DNA from: Psychroserpens luteus
GTDB taxonomy: Bacteria; Bacteroidota; Bacteroidia; Flavobacteriales; Flavobacteriaceae
Direction of reading: 5' to 3'
Assembly: GCF_015319355.1 (NCBI RefSeq)
Contig: NZ_JADILU010000003.1
Coordinates: 496,001 to 560,000 of the forward strand
DNA: 64,000 nt
The translations under genes were made by a program, and so were the position numbers. Below are positions 35,905 through 45,496 of this stretch, in pieces (positions within the stretch are counted from its first letter, which is position 1; every line of letters begins with the position of its first letter). The notes beneath the pieces are model-generated. The model had not been told where the DNA came from, made no database searches, and worked only from the letters and a program-made list of their open reading frames with translations.

Positions 35905-36459
35905 TTATAGAGTTATCTCTCTTCTCTTCACAATAATTCTTTGAAAAGCAGAAGGTGTAATTCCTGTGGTGTTTTTAAATTGTGTACTTAAGTGAGCAAC
36001 GCTAGAATAGTTGAGTTTAAAAGCAATTTCAGTAAGTGTCATACTTGAAGTTGTAATTAAATGTTTTGCGTGTTCTATTTTTTGTAAAATAATGTAGTTC
36101 TCAATAGATGTATAGGTTATTTCAGAAAACAAATTAGATAAATAACCATAACTATGATTTAATTTTTCAGCAAGATAAACAGAGCTTTTTACAGTAATCG
36201 TTTCTTCTTCATCGTTGACCATCTCTATGATAGCGTCTTTGATTTTCTGAATTAAAATACTTTTTTGATCTTCTACAACGGTTATACCATAATCTTCTAA
36301 TGTGTTTTTTACATCAATCCATTGAGTTTTGGATAGTTTATCTAAAATTTCAATTTCGCCATAAGCCAATATTCTAAAATTGATATTAAGATTAGAAAAT
36401 TGATTGCTCAAAATGTTATCACAGAGTTGCTTAACGTCAAATTTTAAAAATAGTTTCAT
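35905..36459 (-). CDS. AraC-like HTH protein heading the kinase/receiver operon
   Basis: 184 residues: an N-terminal ~75-residue ACT-like small domain (alternating strands FLKFDVKQL, NFRILAYGEIEIL) and an AraC helix-turn-helix domain with MTLTEIAFKLNYSSVAHLSTQFK. The ATG at 36459 is chosen; an in-frame TTG nine bases upstream is less likely. It could be the output for the adjacent receiver, which has none of its own. Confidence 0.88.
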   Translation of the reverse strand: MKLFLKFDVKQLCDNILSNQFSNLNINFRILAYGEIEILDKLSKTQWIDVKNTLEDYGITVVEDQKSILIQKIKDAIIEMVNDEEETITVKSSVYLAEKLNHSYGYLSNLFSEITYTSIENYIILQKIEHAKHLITTSSMTLTEIAFKLNYSSVAHLSTQFKNTTGITPSAFQRIIVKRREITL

Positions 36460-36587
36460 AGCGGTCAATACAAGTTATAAATTTAAATTATTTAAAATTA
36501 TAAAAGAGCTTTATCGATTATAAAATTAGCTTAATACCGCATATTTATGATAGTATAAATAATGTTTTTTTTCTTCGGAATACAGAA

Positions 36588-36633
36588 AACAACTTAAAAA
36601 AACCATCACATGATAGTTTAAGTTGTTTTTTTT
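36588..36633 (+). terminator. Strong hairpin with T-run in the leader of the CHAT operon
   Basis: 11-bp stem AACAACTTAAA / TTTAAGTTGTT (36588-36598, 36617-36627) with a small inner pairing and an eight-base T-run, oriented for plus-strand transcription. No plus-strand gene lies upstream (the neighbour is on the minus strand). It may be a leader attenuator or the end of a small RNA in 36470-36630. The 312-base gap 36460-36771 holds nothing else I can name. Confidence 0.6.
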
Positions 36634-36771
36634 GTATTTTTATAAAGTTTTGGTTTTAAATCATTTACACTCCCTATTTAATTAATTAAAATTTTAGTTG
36701 TGTGGTCTATTGACAGATAGAGATTAATCTGTTGTGGCTATACATATACCAACTTTTTAAATTAAATAGTA

Positions 36772-39700
36772 ATGGCAAAAAGAGCAAAGTTATACGGTAA
36801 TAAAGTAGAGTTAGACAATACAGATGCAATTCTACCTTCCTATTTAAATTCAAAATTTGACTTAAAAACCATTATTGAAGTCTCTTCTACACGGTCTGAA
36901 AATAAAACATTAATAATTGATATTGAGCCTGATGAAATATTATCAATTCAATTTTCCGATGATACAGAATGGATTGGTTATCCAGAAGATTTACAAGAAA
37001 TTTACGATCCAGCAACACTAGAAAAGCGGTCAATTAATGATGCCGACTATTTATTTGAAACTCAAATCTCAAGTGAAGATCAATCTAGAGGTTTGATAAG
37101 TAGGGCAATAGTCAAATTATTTAGTGTTTTTACACCAAAAACTGTTGCAAAAACAACGATAACTGCATTAGCCAAAACTTATGATAAAAAAATTCAGCAA
37201 TACCCAGGATTATATAGTGTAGATCGGGAATTCAAATTATCGCCAATAAAAGGAATGGCAGACAATAAACATCTTCTTTTTTTGCATGGTACATTATCAA
37301 CAACAGTAGATGCTTTTGCAAGTTTAAAAACCAGTAATATTTGGGAAGATCTTCTAAATCAGTATAATGAGAATATTATTGCACTAGAGCATCATACATT
37401 ATCTCTAAGTCCTTTGCAAAATGCTTTAGACTTTCTTAATGCTTGTCCAAGCGATTGTCATATAGATATTATAAGTCATTCTAGAGGAGGCTTAATTGCA
37501 GATGTTCTTGCAAAATGTGATTACAGAAATTACACATCTCAAATAGGATTTAGCGAAAATGAACTTTTGATCCTTAAAAAAGAAGATAAAGTGTCTTATA
37601 ATTTGATGTTAGAAATCAATAAAGTAGTAGAGTTAAAGCGACTAAAAATAGATAAAGTAGTGAGAGTTGCATCTCCAGCAAGTGGAACCACAATTTTATC
37701 AAGACGAGTTGACCATTTTTTTAATTTATTACTCAATGCAGTGTCTTTAGCATTTGGTGTTCGTAACCCGATGTATAGCGTTGTTAAATCTTTTTTATTA
37801 GAATTAATTAGCCAGAAAGAAAATCCTGAAGTGTTACCAGGACTTAATAGCATGATGCCAGAGTCTGCATTTCAAAAAATGATGAATGCAGCCGATACTT
37901 TTGTGACCAGTGATTTATATGTCATATCGGGAGATTCAGATTTATCTGGAGTTAACTTCAATTCATTAAAAGTAATTCTTGCCAATCTATTTTATCGCGC
38001 TCCCAATGATTTAGTTGTAGATACACATCGAATGAGGCATGGGTTTTTAAGAAAAAATGGTGTTTTTGAGTACCTATCTAAAGGAGGCGAAACCAATCAT
38101 TTCAAATATTTTTCTAATTCAAACTCACAAAATGCCATAGTTGAGGCTTTACAATCTACTAATGAACTTCCAGCGATTAGTTACAATAAAATAACGCTTA
38201 CTGAAGGAGAACGAGGTGTCGTATTAGACTTGTTTTCTATGGAAGGTTTTTCATTAAAGCCTAAAAATATAACTAGAGATGTTGTCATTATCATTCCTGG
38301 CATTATGGGTTCAAGCCTTTCTAGCGAAGGAGAGGAGCAATGGGTTAATATGCGCAATCTTAATAAAGGAGCAATACCTAATGACCTAAACATAAGTTCT
38401 ACAAAAGTTAAAGCTTCTGGAGCAATTAAAAAGTTTTACTTAAAAATAGCAGAATATTTTTCTTCGGAATATGATGTGATTACCTTAGAGTTCGATTGGA
38501 GAAAGTCAGTTGCACCTGCTGCTCAAGAATTGGCAGATTTAATAGATACTTTAGTTAAAGACAATGTAAATGTGAACATTGTAGCACATTCCATGGGAGG
38601 ATTAGTTGCACGTCAATGTATGATGTCACATCAAGAGACTTGGAAAACGTTTTCTAAAAATGAAAAGAACAAGTTTTTAATGTTGGGTACTCCATGGCTT
38701 GGTTCTTACCTCATAATGGAAGTTCTAACAGGACATAGCAAACGAGTTAAACAGTTAGCAGCAATAGATTTTAAAAACAATAGAAAAGACTTGTTAAAAA
38801 TATTTTGGAAGTTTCCAGGTGTATTTGAATTGCTTCCGATAGAAGCCAAAGGAAAAAGAGATTTCTGGAATGCGACATATTGGGATGGTTTAGATAAAAA
38901 GTCCAAGCTCAAGCATATGCCTTCCGCAGCAACAAATAAAACATCATTAAAGTATTATGATACCTATAGAAAAAATGTGATCAGCTTTTTAGAGGATGTT
39001 GAAGGCGACACATCGTTTTTTAAAAATGTATATTATATCTCAGGTAAAGCAGATAAAACCGTTTTTGATTATAAATATAAAGATAGATTATTTTCAAAAT
39101 TTGAGCAACTTGTTTACAAAACCACATCTTATGGAGATGGAAGTGTCACTTGGCAAACAGGAATACCTACACAGTTAAAAGGAAGTAAAAACCTATATTA
39201 TTCTAACACATCTCATGGAGATTTAGCAAACGAAACTTATATTTTTGAAGGTATTAAAGATATAATCAAAACAGGAAGCACCAATAGATTAAGTACTCAA
39301 GAACCAAGATCTAGAAGTGGTGAAATTATTGGAGAATCGCATGAATTTGCAGAACCATTGTATAATGAAGATGATGTTGTTAATTCTATTTTTGGATGCC
39401 AAACATCATCTCCAATTGAAACAGAAAATATCAATGTTACAGTAGTTAATGGAGATCTTAAAGTAGCGTCTTACCCAGTATTAGTGGGACATTTCTTTAT
39501 GGATATGATTTTGAGTGCAGAAAAAGCTTTAGATGGTTATTTAAATAATCGACTTTCACAACGAATGGATATTGGCTATTATCCAGGTAAAATAGGAGAG
39601 AGCGAAGTGTTTTTTAATTTAAACACACAACCAAAAGGTGCCATAATTTGTGGATTGGGAGATAATAGTGAGCTCACAACTTATTTACTAGCTAAAACAG

Positions 39701-42075
39701 TAAAATTAGCAGCTTTAAAGTACGCGATGTTTATGAGAGATAATTATACATTGCCTCGAGCTAAACGTTATGCTAACGGAATTTCAGCAATATTAATTGG
39801 GATTGGTTATGGTAAATTACCTCTCGAAGATTCTATTAAAGGGATCTTGTTGGGTCTTTCTGCAGCGAACACATATATCATAGAAAGTGGAGATGGCTTA
39901 AAACCAATTAAAAATTTAGAAATTATAAATTTTTACGAATCTATAGCGAGTCAAGCATATCTTGGCCTTAGTCGTATTAAAAATAATGACAAACGTATCT
40001 CCTTCAATTTAAATAAAGGAATTGTCTCCAGAGCAGGAGCTAAGAAAAAGCAAATGTTCTCAGAAACCCAATATAATTGGTGGTATAACCTTCATATAAG
40101 TAGTGTTTTAAAAACGTTTGAAGATCTTAACAAAAAAGCAATTATTGATGGATTTAAATACTTTTCATCTAATGGATTAGCAAGAGTAGAGAAGGAGATG
40201 ATAGGAATTGGCATGGATAAGATTCACTTTTTGCTGGAAGAAAATTCATACCAATCATTTTGGGATAAACGTTTATCTAAAACACTTTTTGAAATGCTCA
40301 TACCAAATGATTTCAAAAATATATTTAGAAATCAAACCAATATGATCATCAAGTTAGATAAAGCATCTGCTCAAATTCCGTGGGAATTATTACATGATTC
40401 AGAGACTGGTGAAACTCCAGCTTCGGTAACTTCAAGTTTTATAAGACAATTAGTTACAGAAAATTCAGAAACTTACCTTCAAGTAGAATTAAATAACAAC
40501 TATGTTTTTGTTGTTGGAGACCCAAATTATCAAAGTGATAGTTTGCCTCAGTTATCTGCAGCTAAAGAAGAAGCAGAGTGGCTTTCTAAACAATTAAATA
40601 GTAATGGTTTTAAAGCGTTTTCATTTATTAATAGTGATACTAAAACGATCATGATGGAAATGTTTAACCGAAAATATAAAATGCTTCATTTCTCAGGACA
40701 TGGATTATATGATGTTGAAAATGATAACATAGGGATTGCAATTGGTAACGGTATGTGTATTGATCCTGCTATGATTAATCAAATAGGTTACGTTCCAGAT
40801 TTCGTTTTCATTAATTGCTGTTATTCAGGAACTATCAATATAGAAGACGATAAATTTACAAAAGATCGTTATTTATTAGCAGCAAATATTGGTACGCAGC
40901 TTATTGAGATGGGAGTTAAAGCCATTGTAATATCTGGTTGGGCAGTAGATGATAATGCTGCTAGAACATTCTCTGAAGTATTCTATGAGAAAATGTTTGA
41001 TGGTTATGATTTTGGAACGTCTGTACAAAAAGCCAGATTAGCTTGTTATCAAAATCATCAAAAGTCAAGTACTTGGGGAGCGTATCAATGCTACGGAAAT
41101 CAATTTTACAGATTCAATAACAGAAAGAACTCCATGAAAGACGATCTTGAATATGTGATTTCGTCTCAAGTATATACAGATTTAGACAATTTGCTAATAG
41201 CAATTAAAGATCGAAAGTACAATACAAACAAAGCTCTAAGGAAACTAGAACATTATTTAGAAAAAGTAGAAGAGGCTAACCTTTTGGATGCGAACATTTT
41301 AGAAAAAGAAGCACTAGTCTATAATGAACTGGGTAAAAGCGAAATTGCGCTTCAAAAATTTAAGGATCTGTTTTTGTATGCAAGTGGTAATTTCTCGATA
41401 CAAGCTTTAGAAGAATACTGTAAGATAAAAACCAATCATTTAAATAGTAAAAATATATTAGAAGATTTGAAGGAGATTGAGTTTTTAACTTTAATAGGTA
41501 AAAACCCAACAAGACTTAACATTGTTGCTAATGCATACAAATTTGCGTCCATTCATTTTGATGAAAAGTCAGAACAAATAAAACATTTAGAGATAGCATT
41601 TAAACTTTACGAAGAGTCTTACGAATGCTCAATAGATCCTTATCATGGCAGTTCTCTAGATGCGATCTCCAACTTAATTTTTATAGGTCATATTCTTGAG
41701 TTATTAGGACAAGGCAAGTTATTAGATCGTATGAACGTAAGTAAAGCATTTGAAAATGTTGTAGATGTAGAAAGTTATCTTTTAGATCTTTACAATGAAC
41801 TAGAAGACTATGATAAAACAGATTTAGATATTTCAGTGTTAATAGGAATGGCAGAAGCTAGTTATGGATTGATTCTACTTAAAAGCAATTTTAAGCCAGA
41901 TATCGAGATTCAAATAATTGATAAGTTCAAGGATGTGTTTGCGTTGCTTTACAGTCCGAAATTTATAGATTATGAAATCATTCAAATTGATTTCTTATTA
42001 AAATATATGAAAGACGATGTCATAAGAGATCAATTAGAACAAATTAAAACCGAAATCAATAAACTCATTATTTAA
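36772..42075 (+). CDS. Giant CHAT-domain protein with two alpha/beta-hydrolase domains
   Basis: 1767 residues. Domain 1 (about 165-460): alpha/beta hydrolase with LHGT at ~171-174 and nucleophile Ser237 in SHSRGG. Domain 2 (about 500-840): LCAT/PGAP1-like lipase with PGIMGSS at 509-515, nucleophile Ser607 in AHSMGG, and a likely triad Asp761 and His815. Middle region (about 885-1010), beginning VVNGDLKVASYPVLVGHFF, resembles a leucine-aminopeptidase-N/macro-like fold (weak). CHAT protease (about 1200-1425) with His1310 in HFSGHG and Cys1350 in NCCYSG. The tail is helical and TPR-like. No signal peptide or membrane helix, so cytoplasmic. It heads an operon with a phosphoesterase and a tail-tube protein. 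A protease joined to lipases suggests cell-damaging effector activity (inference). Confidence 0.85.
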   Translation: MAKRAKLYGNKVELDNTDAILPSYLNSKFDLKTIIEVSSTRSENKTLIIDIEPDEILSIQFSDDTEWIGYPEDLQEIYDPATLEKRSINDADYLFETQISSEDQSRGLISRAIVKLFSVFTPKTVAKTTITALAKTYDKKIQQYPGLYSVDREFKLSPIKGMADNKHLLFLHGTLSTTVDAFASLKTSNIWEDLLNQYNENIIALEHHTLSLSPLQNALDFLNACPSDCHIDIISHSRGGLIADVLAKCDYRNYTSQIGFSENELLILKKEDKVSYNLMLEINKVVELKRLKIDKVVRVASPASGTTILSRRVDHFFNLLLNAVSLAFGVRNPMYSVVKSFLLELISQKENPEVLPGLNSMMPESAFQKMMNAADTFVTSDLYVISGDSDLSGVNFNSLKVILANLFYRAPNDLVVDTHRMRHGFLRKNGVFEYLSKGGETNHFKYFSNSNSQNAIVEALQSTNELPAISYNKITLTEGERGVVLDLFSMEGFSLKPKNITRDVVIIIPGIMGSSLSSEGEEQWVNMRNLNKGAIPNDLNISSTKVKASGAIKKFYLKIAEYFSSEYDVITLEFDWRKSVAPAAQELADLIDTLVKDNVNVNIVAHSMGGLVARQCMMSHQETWKTFSKNEKNKFLMLGTPWLGSYLIMEVLTGHSKRVKQLAAIDFKNNRKDLLKIFWKFPGVFELLPIEAKGKRDFWNATYWDGLDKKSKLKHMPSAATNKTSLKYYDTYRKNVISFLEDVEGDTSFFKNVYYISGKADKTVFDYKYKDRLFSKFEQLVYKTTSYGDGSVTWQTGIPTQLKGSKNLYYSNTSHGDLANETYIFEGIKDIIKTGSTNRLSTQEPRSRSGEIIGESHEFAEPLYNEDDVVNSIFGCQTSSPIETENINVTVVNGDLKVASYPVLVGHFFMDMILSAEKALDGYLNNRLSQRMDIGYYPGKIGESEVFFNLNTQPKGAIICGLGDNSELTTYLLAKTVKLAALKYAMFMRDNYTLPRAKRYANGISAILIGIGYGKLPLEDSIKGILLGLSAANTYIIESGDGLKPIKNLEIINFYESIASQAYLGLSRIKNNDKRISFNLNKGIVSRAGAKKKQMFSETQYNWWYNLHISSVLKTFEDLNKKAIIDGFKYFSSNGLARVEKEMIGIGMDKIHFLLEENSYQSFWDKRLSKTLFEMLIPNDFKNIFRNQTNMIIKLDKASAQIPWELLHDSETGETPASVTSSFIRQLVTENSETYLQVELNNNYVFVVGDPNYQSDSLPQLSAAKEEAEWLSKQLNSNGFKAFSFINSDTKTIMMEMFNRKYKMLHFSGHGLYDVENDNIGIAIGNGMCIDPAMINQIGYVPDFVFINCCYSGTINIEDDKFTKDRYLLAANIGTQLIEMGVKAIVISGWAVDDNAARTFSEVFYEKMFDGYDFGTSVQKARLACYQNHQKSSTWGAYQCYGNQFYRFNNRKNSMKDDLEYVISSQVYTDLDNLLIAIKDRKYNTNKALRKLEHYLEKVEEANLLDANILEKEALVYNELGKSEIALQKFKDLFLYASGNFSIQALEEYCKIKTNHLNSKNILEDLKEIEFLTLIGKNPTRLNIVANAYKFASIHFDEKSEQIKHLEIAFKLYEESYECSIDPYHGSSLDAISNLIFIGHILELLGQGKLLDRMNVSKAFENVVDVESYLLDLYNELEDYDKTDLDISVLIGMAEASYGLILLKSNFKPDIEIQIIDKFKDVFALLYSPKFIDYEIIQIDFLLKYMKDDVIRDQLEQIKTEINKLII

Positions 42076-42150
42076 TTAAAATCACGTAGATATACCTATT
42101 GCATAAAGTTGATTTTATTTGGAACTTTATTCTCTAAAAATCAATTAGTT

Positions 42151-43671
42151 ATGAATATTTTTAATTTTTCTAAAGACGAACATCAAAAATTAGTAAACAT
42201 CAATGCGTTATACAATTCTTCTAAAAAGATAAGTACTTTAAGCGCTTCGGAAAATGGACTCAACGAATTTTGGTCTTACTTACAAAAATGTGAAAGTTAT
42301 TTCACCAACAAAACTTTTAAAACGAATGGATATGATCACGATATGGAAAATATGCTATCGCTTTATATTCTTAATAAACTTGTTGACGAAGGTTACTTAA
42401 CATCAATAATACGTGATTTAGGTCTCCCAAAAAGTGATATTAATTTTCCTTTAAAAGAAGGGGAAGCATCGTTAGAATCTCAGATTTATTCAATTTTAGG
42501 GAATTTTGTGGCTGAAGATGGTACACTTTATTTCATCTCTAAATATTGTCAGTTAGATCCCTTATGGACAGCAGTATTGGTTTGGTATGCGTATTATAAA
42601 CATCTAGATCCAAAAGGTGTGCATTCTTTTGTAGAAATTCCTAAATCAACTAAAGAACCAACTAAAGAACCAACTAAAGAACCAACTAAAAATCCAACAA
42701 AAAAACCGGGAACTAAACCTGCAAAAGCGAAAATTGCAATTCTTGGAGATTGGGGAACAGGTCAATGGAAAGACGGAGAATTAACAAATGCTCCTGCAGA
42801 ATTAGTCATTAATGGTATTGAAAGCCTAAAACCAGATTATGTTGTCCATTTAGGAGATGTCTATTACGCAGGAACATCTAATGAAGAAAGAAAAAAACTA
42901 ATAGGACTTTTAAAAGATAAATCTCTAGGTAAATTATACACAATGAATAGCAATCATGAGATGTATGATGGAGCCAATGGTTTATATAAAGAAAGTTTAT
43001 CTAATCCTTTATTTAAAGAACAAATAGGATGCACATATTTCTCAATAGATATTGGAGATTGGATTTTAGTAGGATTAGATTCTGCATATTTTGATGAAAG
43101 TGCATTGTATATGAGAGGTTCACTCTACAAAGATATTAATAAAAGCCCTCAACATAAATTTCTAAATGATCTCTCTAAAAAAGGAAAACCATTATTACTT
43201 ATGACACACCATAATGGAATTGGAGTAAAAGACCATAAATTAACAATAAATAAACCATTGTGGACTCAAGTAGCATCAGCTTTAGATGGGAAAATGCCAG
43301 ATCTTTGGTATTGGGGACATGTACATAACGGTATTGTTTATAATACAGAAAAATTGAGTTTTCCAGATACTATAATCCCAAAATCAACAACAGGTCAAAC
43401 ACCTCAATTTAGATGTTGTGGTCATGCATCTATGCCTTTTGGGAATGGCTCGGGATTTTATATAGAGCAAAATGGAGTTAAAACAATGCGAGATGAACTC
43501 AACTATTATGCACATACACCTTTAAATGCAAGCAAACCAACATTGTCACAAGAAGAGCGTGTGCTCAATGGATTTGCAATAATTGAAATTAATGGATCTG
43601 AAATTAAAGAAACATTTTATGAAGTCTCAAACGAGAATTCAATACCAAATCCTGTTTGGAGTTCTAAATAA
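42151..43671 (+). CDS. Calcineurin-like metallophosphoesterase with helical N-terminus
   Basis: 506 residues. Residues ~1-160 are a helical region without a recognised family, then a linker with TKEP repeats, then a metallophosphoesterase domain with ILGDWG, HLGDVYYAG, NSNHE, MTHHN and GHVHNG, the five metal-binding motifs in order. All metal ligands are present, so it should be an active phosphatase or nucleotide phosphodiesterase. The ATG at 42151 is preferred over an upstream in-frame TTG. It lies 75 bases after the CHAT gene in the same operon. No signal peptide. Confidence 0.88.
   Translation: MNIFNFSKDEHQKLVNINALYNSSKKISTLSASENGLNEFWSYLQKCESYFTNKTFKTNGYDHDMENMLSLYILNKLVDEGYLTSIIRDLGLPKSDINFPLKEGEASLESQIYSILGNFVAEDGTLYFISKYCQLDPLWTAVLVWYAYYKHLDPKGVHSFVEIPKSTKEPTKEPTKEPTKNPTKKPGTKPAKAKIAILGDWGTGQWKDGELTNAPAELVINGIESLKPDYVVHLGDVYYAGTSNEERKKLIGLLKDKSLGKLYTMNSNHEMYDGANGLYKESLSNPLFKEQIGCTYFSIDIGDWILVGLDSAYFDESALYMRGSLYKDINKSPQHKFLNDLSKKGKPLLLMTHHNGIGVKDHKLTINKPLWTQVASALDGKMPDLWYWGHVHNGIVYNTEKLSFPDTIIPKSTTGQTPQFRCCGHASMPFGNGSGFYIEQNGVKTMRDELNYYAHTPLNASKPTLSQEERVLNGFAIIEINGSEIKETFYEVSNENSIPNPVWSSK
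42649..42696 (+). repeat. 12-bp tandem repeat coding the TKEP linker
   Basis: ACTAAAGAACCA is present three times in direct tandem (42649-42684) plus one degenerate copy. It encodes a Thr-Lys-Glu-Pro linker between the helical and phosphoesterase parts. Perfect copies suggest recent slippage. Confidence 0.85.
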
Positions 43672-43712
43672 GCTTTAGAAAATTATAAATAGATAAATTA
43701 AAAACACATAAT

Positions 43713-44174
43713 ATGTCAGATGATGGAAGTGCTCAAGGAGCAATATGGCCATTGCCAAAGTTTAGATTTGAAGTCGATTTAGGAACAGAATTACAAGGAG
43801 TTTCATTTCAAGAAGTCTCAGGAATGGATGTTGAAAATCAAATCATTGAGTATAGACAAAGTAATAGTTCTTTATTTTCTACGGAAAAAATGCCAGGAAT
43901 AGTTAAGTACGGAAATGTAACCATGAAGCGTGGTGTCTTTGTAAACGACAATACCTTTTGGGATTGGCATGCAGAGATTAGTATGAATACAATTAAGAGG
44001 CGAACAGTGCTTATCAAACTATTAGATGAACAAGGTAAAGTAACCATGCAATGGCAACTTAATAATGCTTGGCCAACAAAAATCACAAGTACAGATTTAA
44101 AATCTGATAGCAATGAAGTAGCGGTAGATACTATTGAAATTGCCCATGAACAATTAATTATTACTAATGGTTAA
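43713..44174 (+). CDS. Contractile-tail tube protein, T4 gp19 / eCIS Pvc1-Afp1 type
   Basis: 153 residues, the usual length of a tail tube monomer. It matches the family along its whole length: N-terminal PKFRFEVDLG, then VSFQEVSGMDVE, the charged central loop, and the C-terminal LNNAWPTKITSTDL with NEVAVDTIEIAHEQL. In phages and extracellular contractile injection systems many copies stack into the inner tube. No sheath, baseplate, spike or ATPase genes are in this window, so it is an orphan, 41 bases after the phosphoesterase. Its stop overlaps that of the convergent MFS gene by four bases. Confidence 0.9.
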   Translation: MSDDGSAQGAIWPLPKFRFEVDLGTELQGVSFQEVSGMDVENQIIEYRQSNSSLFSTEKMPGIVKYGNVTMKRGVFVNDNTFWDWHAEISMNTIKRRTVLIKLLDEQGKVTMQWQLNNAWPTKITSTDLKSDSNEVAVDTIEIAHEQLIITNG

Positions 44175-45376
44175 GCTTTCAACAATTGACGTCTCCTCTT
44201 CAACCAAACAAAAACCAATAGTGACAAAACCCCACAAATAGAAAATCCTATAAACAAGGGTAAAACAGAGGTTTTTACAAAACCACCAATGTAGTTTGCA
44301 ATTGGTACTGCCATAACTGTGGACACAAATCCGTTAATTGCTGCACCAATGCCTGCAATATGTCCAATAGGCTCCATTGCTAAAGACCGCAAATTTCCGA
44401 AGAGAAAACCAACAGCAAAAAACTGTAGTAAAAAAAAGGTAACCAATACATGAATACTTGGATTATCACCTGTAAAAAACAACAGCACATATAATATTGA
44501 AATGAAAACATAGGCTATTGTTGCATAATATGCGATATTAAAAGATCCAAACCTTATTACCAATCTGCTATTTGTAAATGTCGCAAATCCTACCGAAAAT
44601 GCGGTACTTGCAAATATGTAAGGAAATAATTCACCTAATTGATATTGGTTTTGGAAAATTTGCTGAGATGTACTCAAATACACCATAAAAGAACCAGTTA
44701 TAAATCCTGAAACGAAAGTCAATGCAACAGCTTCTTTATGTCTTAGAAATTCTACAGTACCAGTAATAAAAATACTAGGAGAAAATTTAATTCGTTTTTT
44801 GGGTTCTAAAGTTTCGGGTTGTCGTTTCCAAAACCATAATACAATAAGTAAACCTATAATAAGATTGACATTGAAAATTGCTTTCCAATTAAAAAAATCG
44901 AGGAGTAATTGTCCAAAGGTAGGTGCAACAATGGGAACCAAGATAAAGAACATGACAATTATAGAGAGAATTTTTGCCATAAAATCACCACTATAAGTAT
45001 CTCGTGTCATGGCAATAGCAATGGTTCTAGGAGATGATAGACCAATTCCTTGAAGAATACGACCAAAAATCATGACTTCTAAACTATCTGCTGTCACACA
45101 AATAATAGTTGCAATAACAAAAACGGTAAATCCAAAATAGACCATTGGTTTTCTCCCAAAACTATCAGATAATGGTCCAAAAATGAGTTGTCCAAAACCT
45201 AAACCCAAGAAAATCATAGTAATCAGTAATTGATTATCCTTTTCATTAACCACTCCAAGGGCATCACCAATTTGTGGTAAAGCTGGTAATAAGGCATCAA
45301 TAGATAAAGCGACTAAAGACATCAAAGATGCCATTAGTGCTATAAATTCAATCTTATAAGTTGGTTTATTTTGCAT
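44171..45376 (-). CDS. MFS drug-resistance transporter, Bcr/CflA type
   Basis: 401 residues with twelve helices. The loop 2-3 motif GPLSDSFGRKPMVYFG and the 12-helix DHA1 layout with GRILQGIGLSSPRTIAIAM are typical of Bcr/CflA multidrug exporters. Exports small drug-like molecules using proton motive force; substrate unknown. Convergent with the tail-tube gene and divergent from the ABC exporter. Confidence 0.92.
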   Translation of the reverse strand: MQNKPTYKIEFIALMASLMSLVALSIDALLPALPQIGDALGVVNEKDNQLLITMIFLGLGFGQLIFGPLSDSFGRKPMVYFGFTVFVIATIICVTADSLEVMIFGRILQGIGLSSPRTIAIAMTRDTYSGDFMAKILSIIVMFFILVPIVAPTFGQLLLDFFNWKAIFNVNLIIGLLIVLWFWKRQPETLEPKKRIKFSPSIFITGTVEFLRHKEAVALTFVSGFITGSFMVYLSTSQQIFQNQYQLGELFPYIFASTAFSVGFATFTNSRLVIRFGSFNIAYYATIAYVFISILYVLLFFTGDNPSIHVLVTFFLLQFFAVGFLFGNLRSLAMEPIGHIAGIGAAINGFVSTVMAVPIANYIGGFVKTSVLPLFIGFSICGVLSLLVFVWLKRRRQLLKA

Positions 45377-45451
45377 CGTGCAAAAATACGAGAAAACAAA
45401 GAGTATTTGCTGTCTAATATTGAATTAACAAAACATTAATCGTTCTTGAAT

Positions 45452-45479
45452 TTGATAACAATTTACAACCGTATATTTG
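45452..45479 (+). promoter_or_regulatory. Bacteroidota promoter for the ABC exporter
   Basis: TTG (45452-45454) and TATATTTG (45472-45479) with a 17-base gap, the standard Bacteroidota pattern. The expected start of transcription is only ~10 bases before the ATG at 45497, which argues against the upstream TTG at 45446 as a start codon. Confidence 0.7.
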
Positions 45480-45496
45480 TGTTTTCAAAAATATAT

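Noticed and set aside
43713-44174. Prophage or full contractile injection system at this site
   Set aside because: Only the tube-like gene is present. No sheath, baseplate, portal, capsid, integrase or lysis genes occur in the window.
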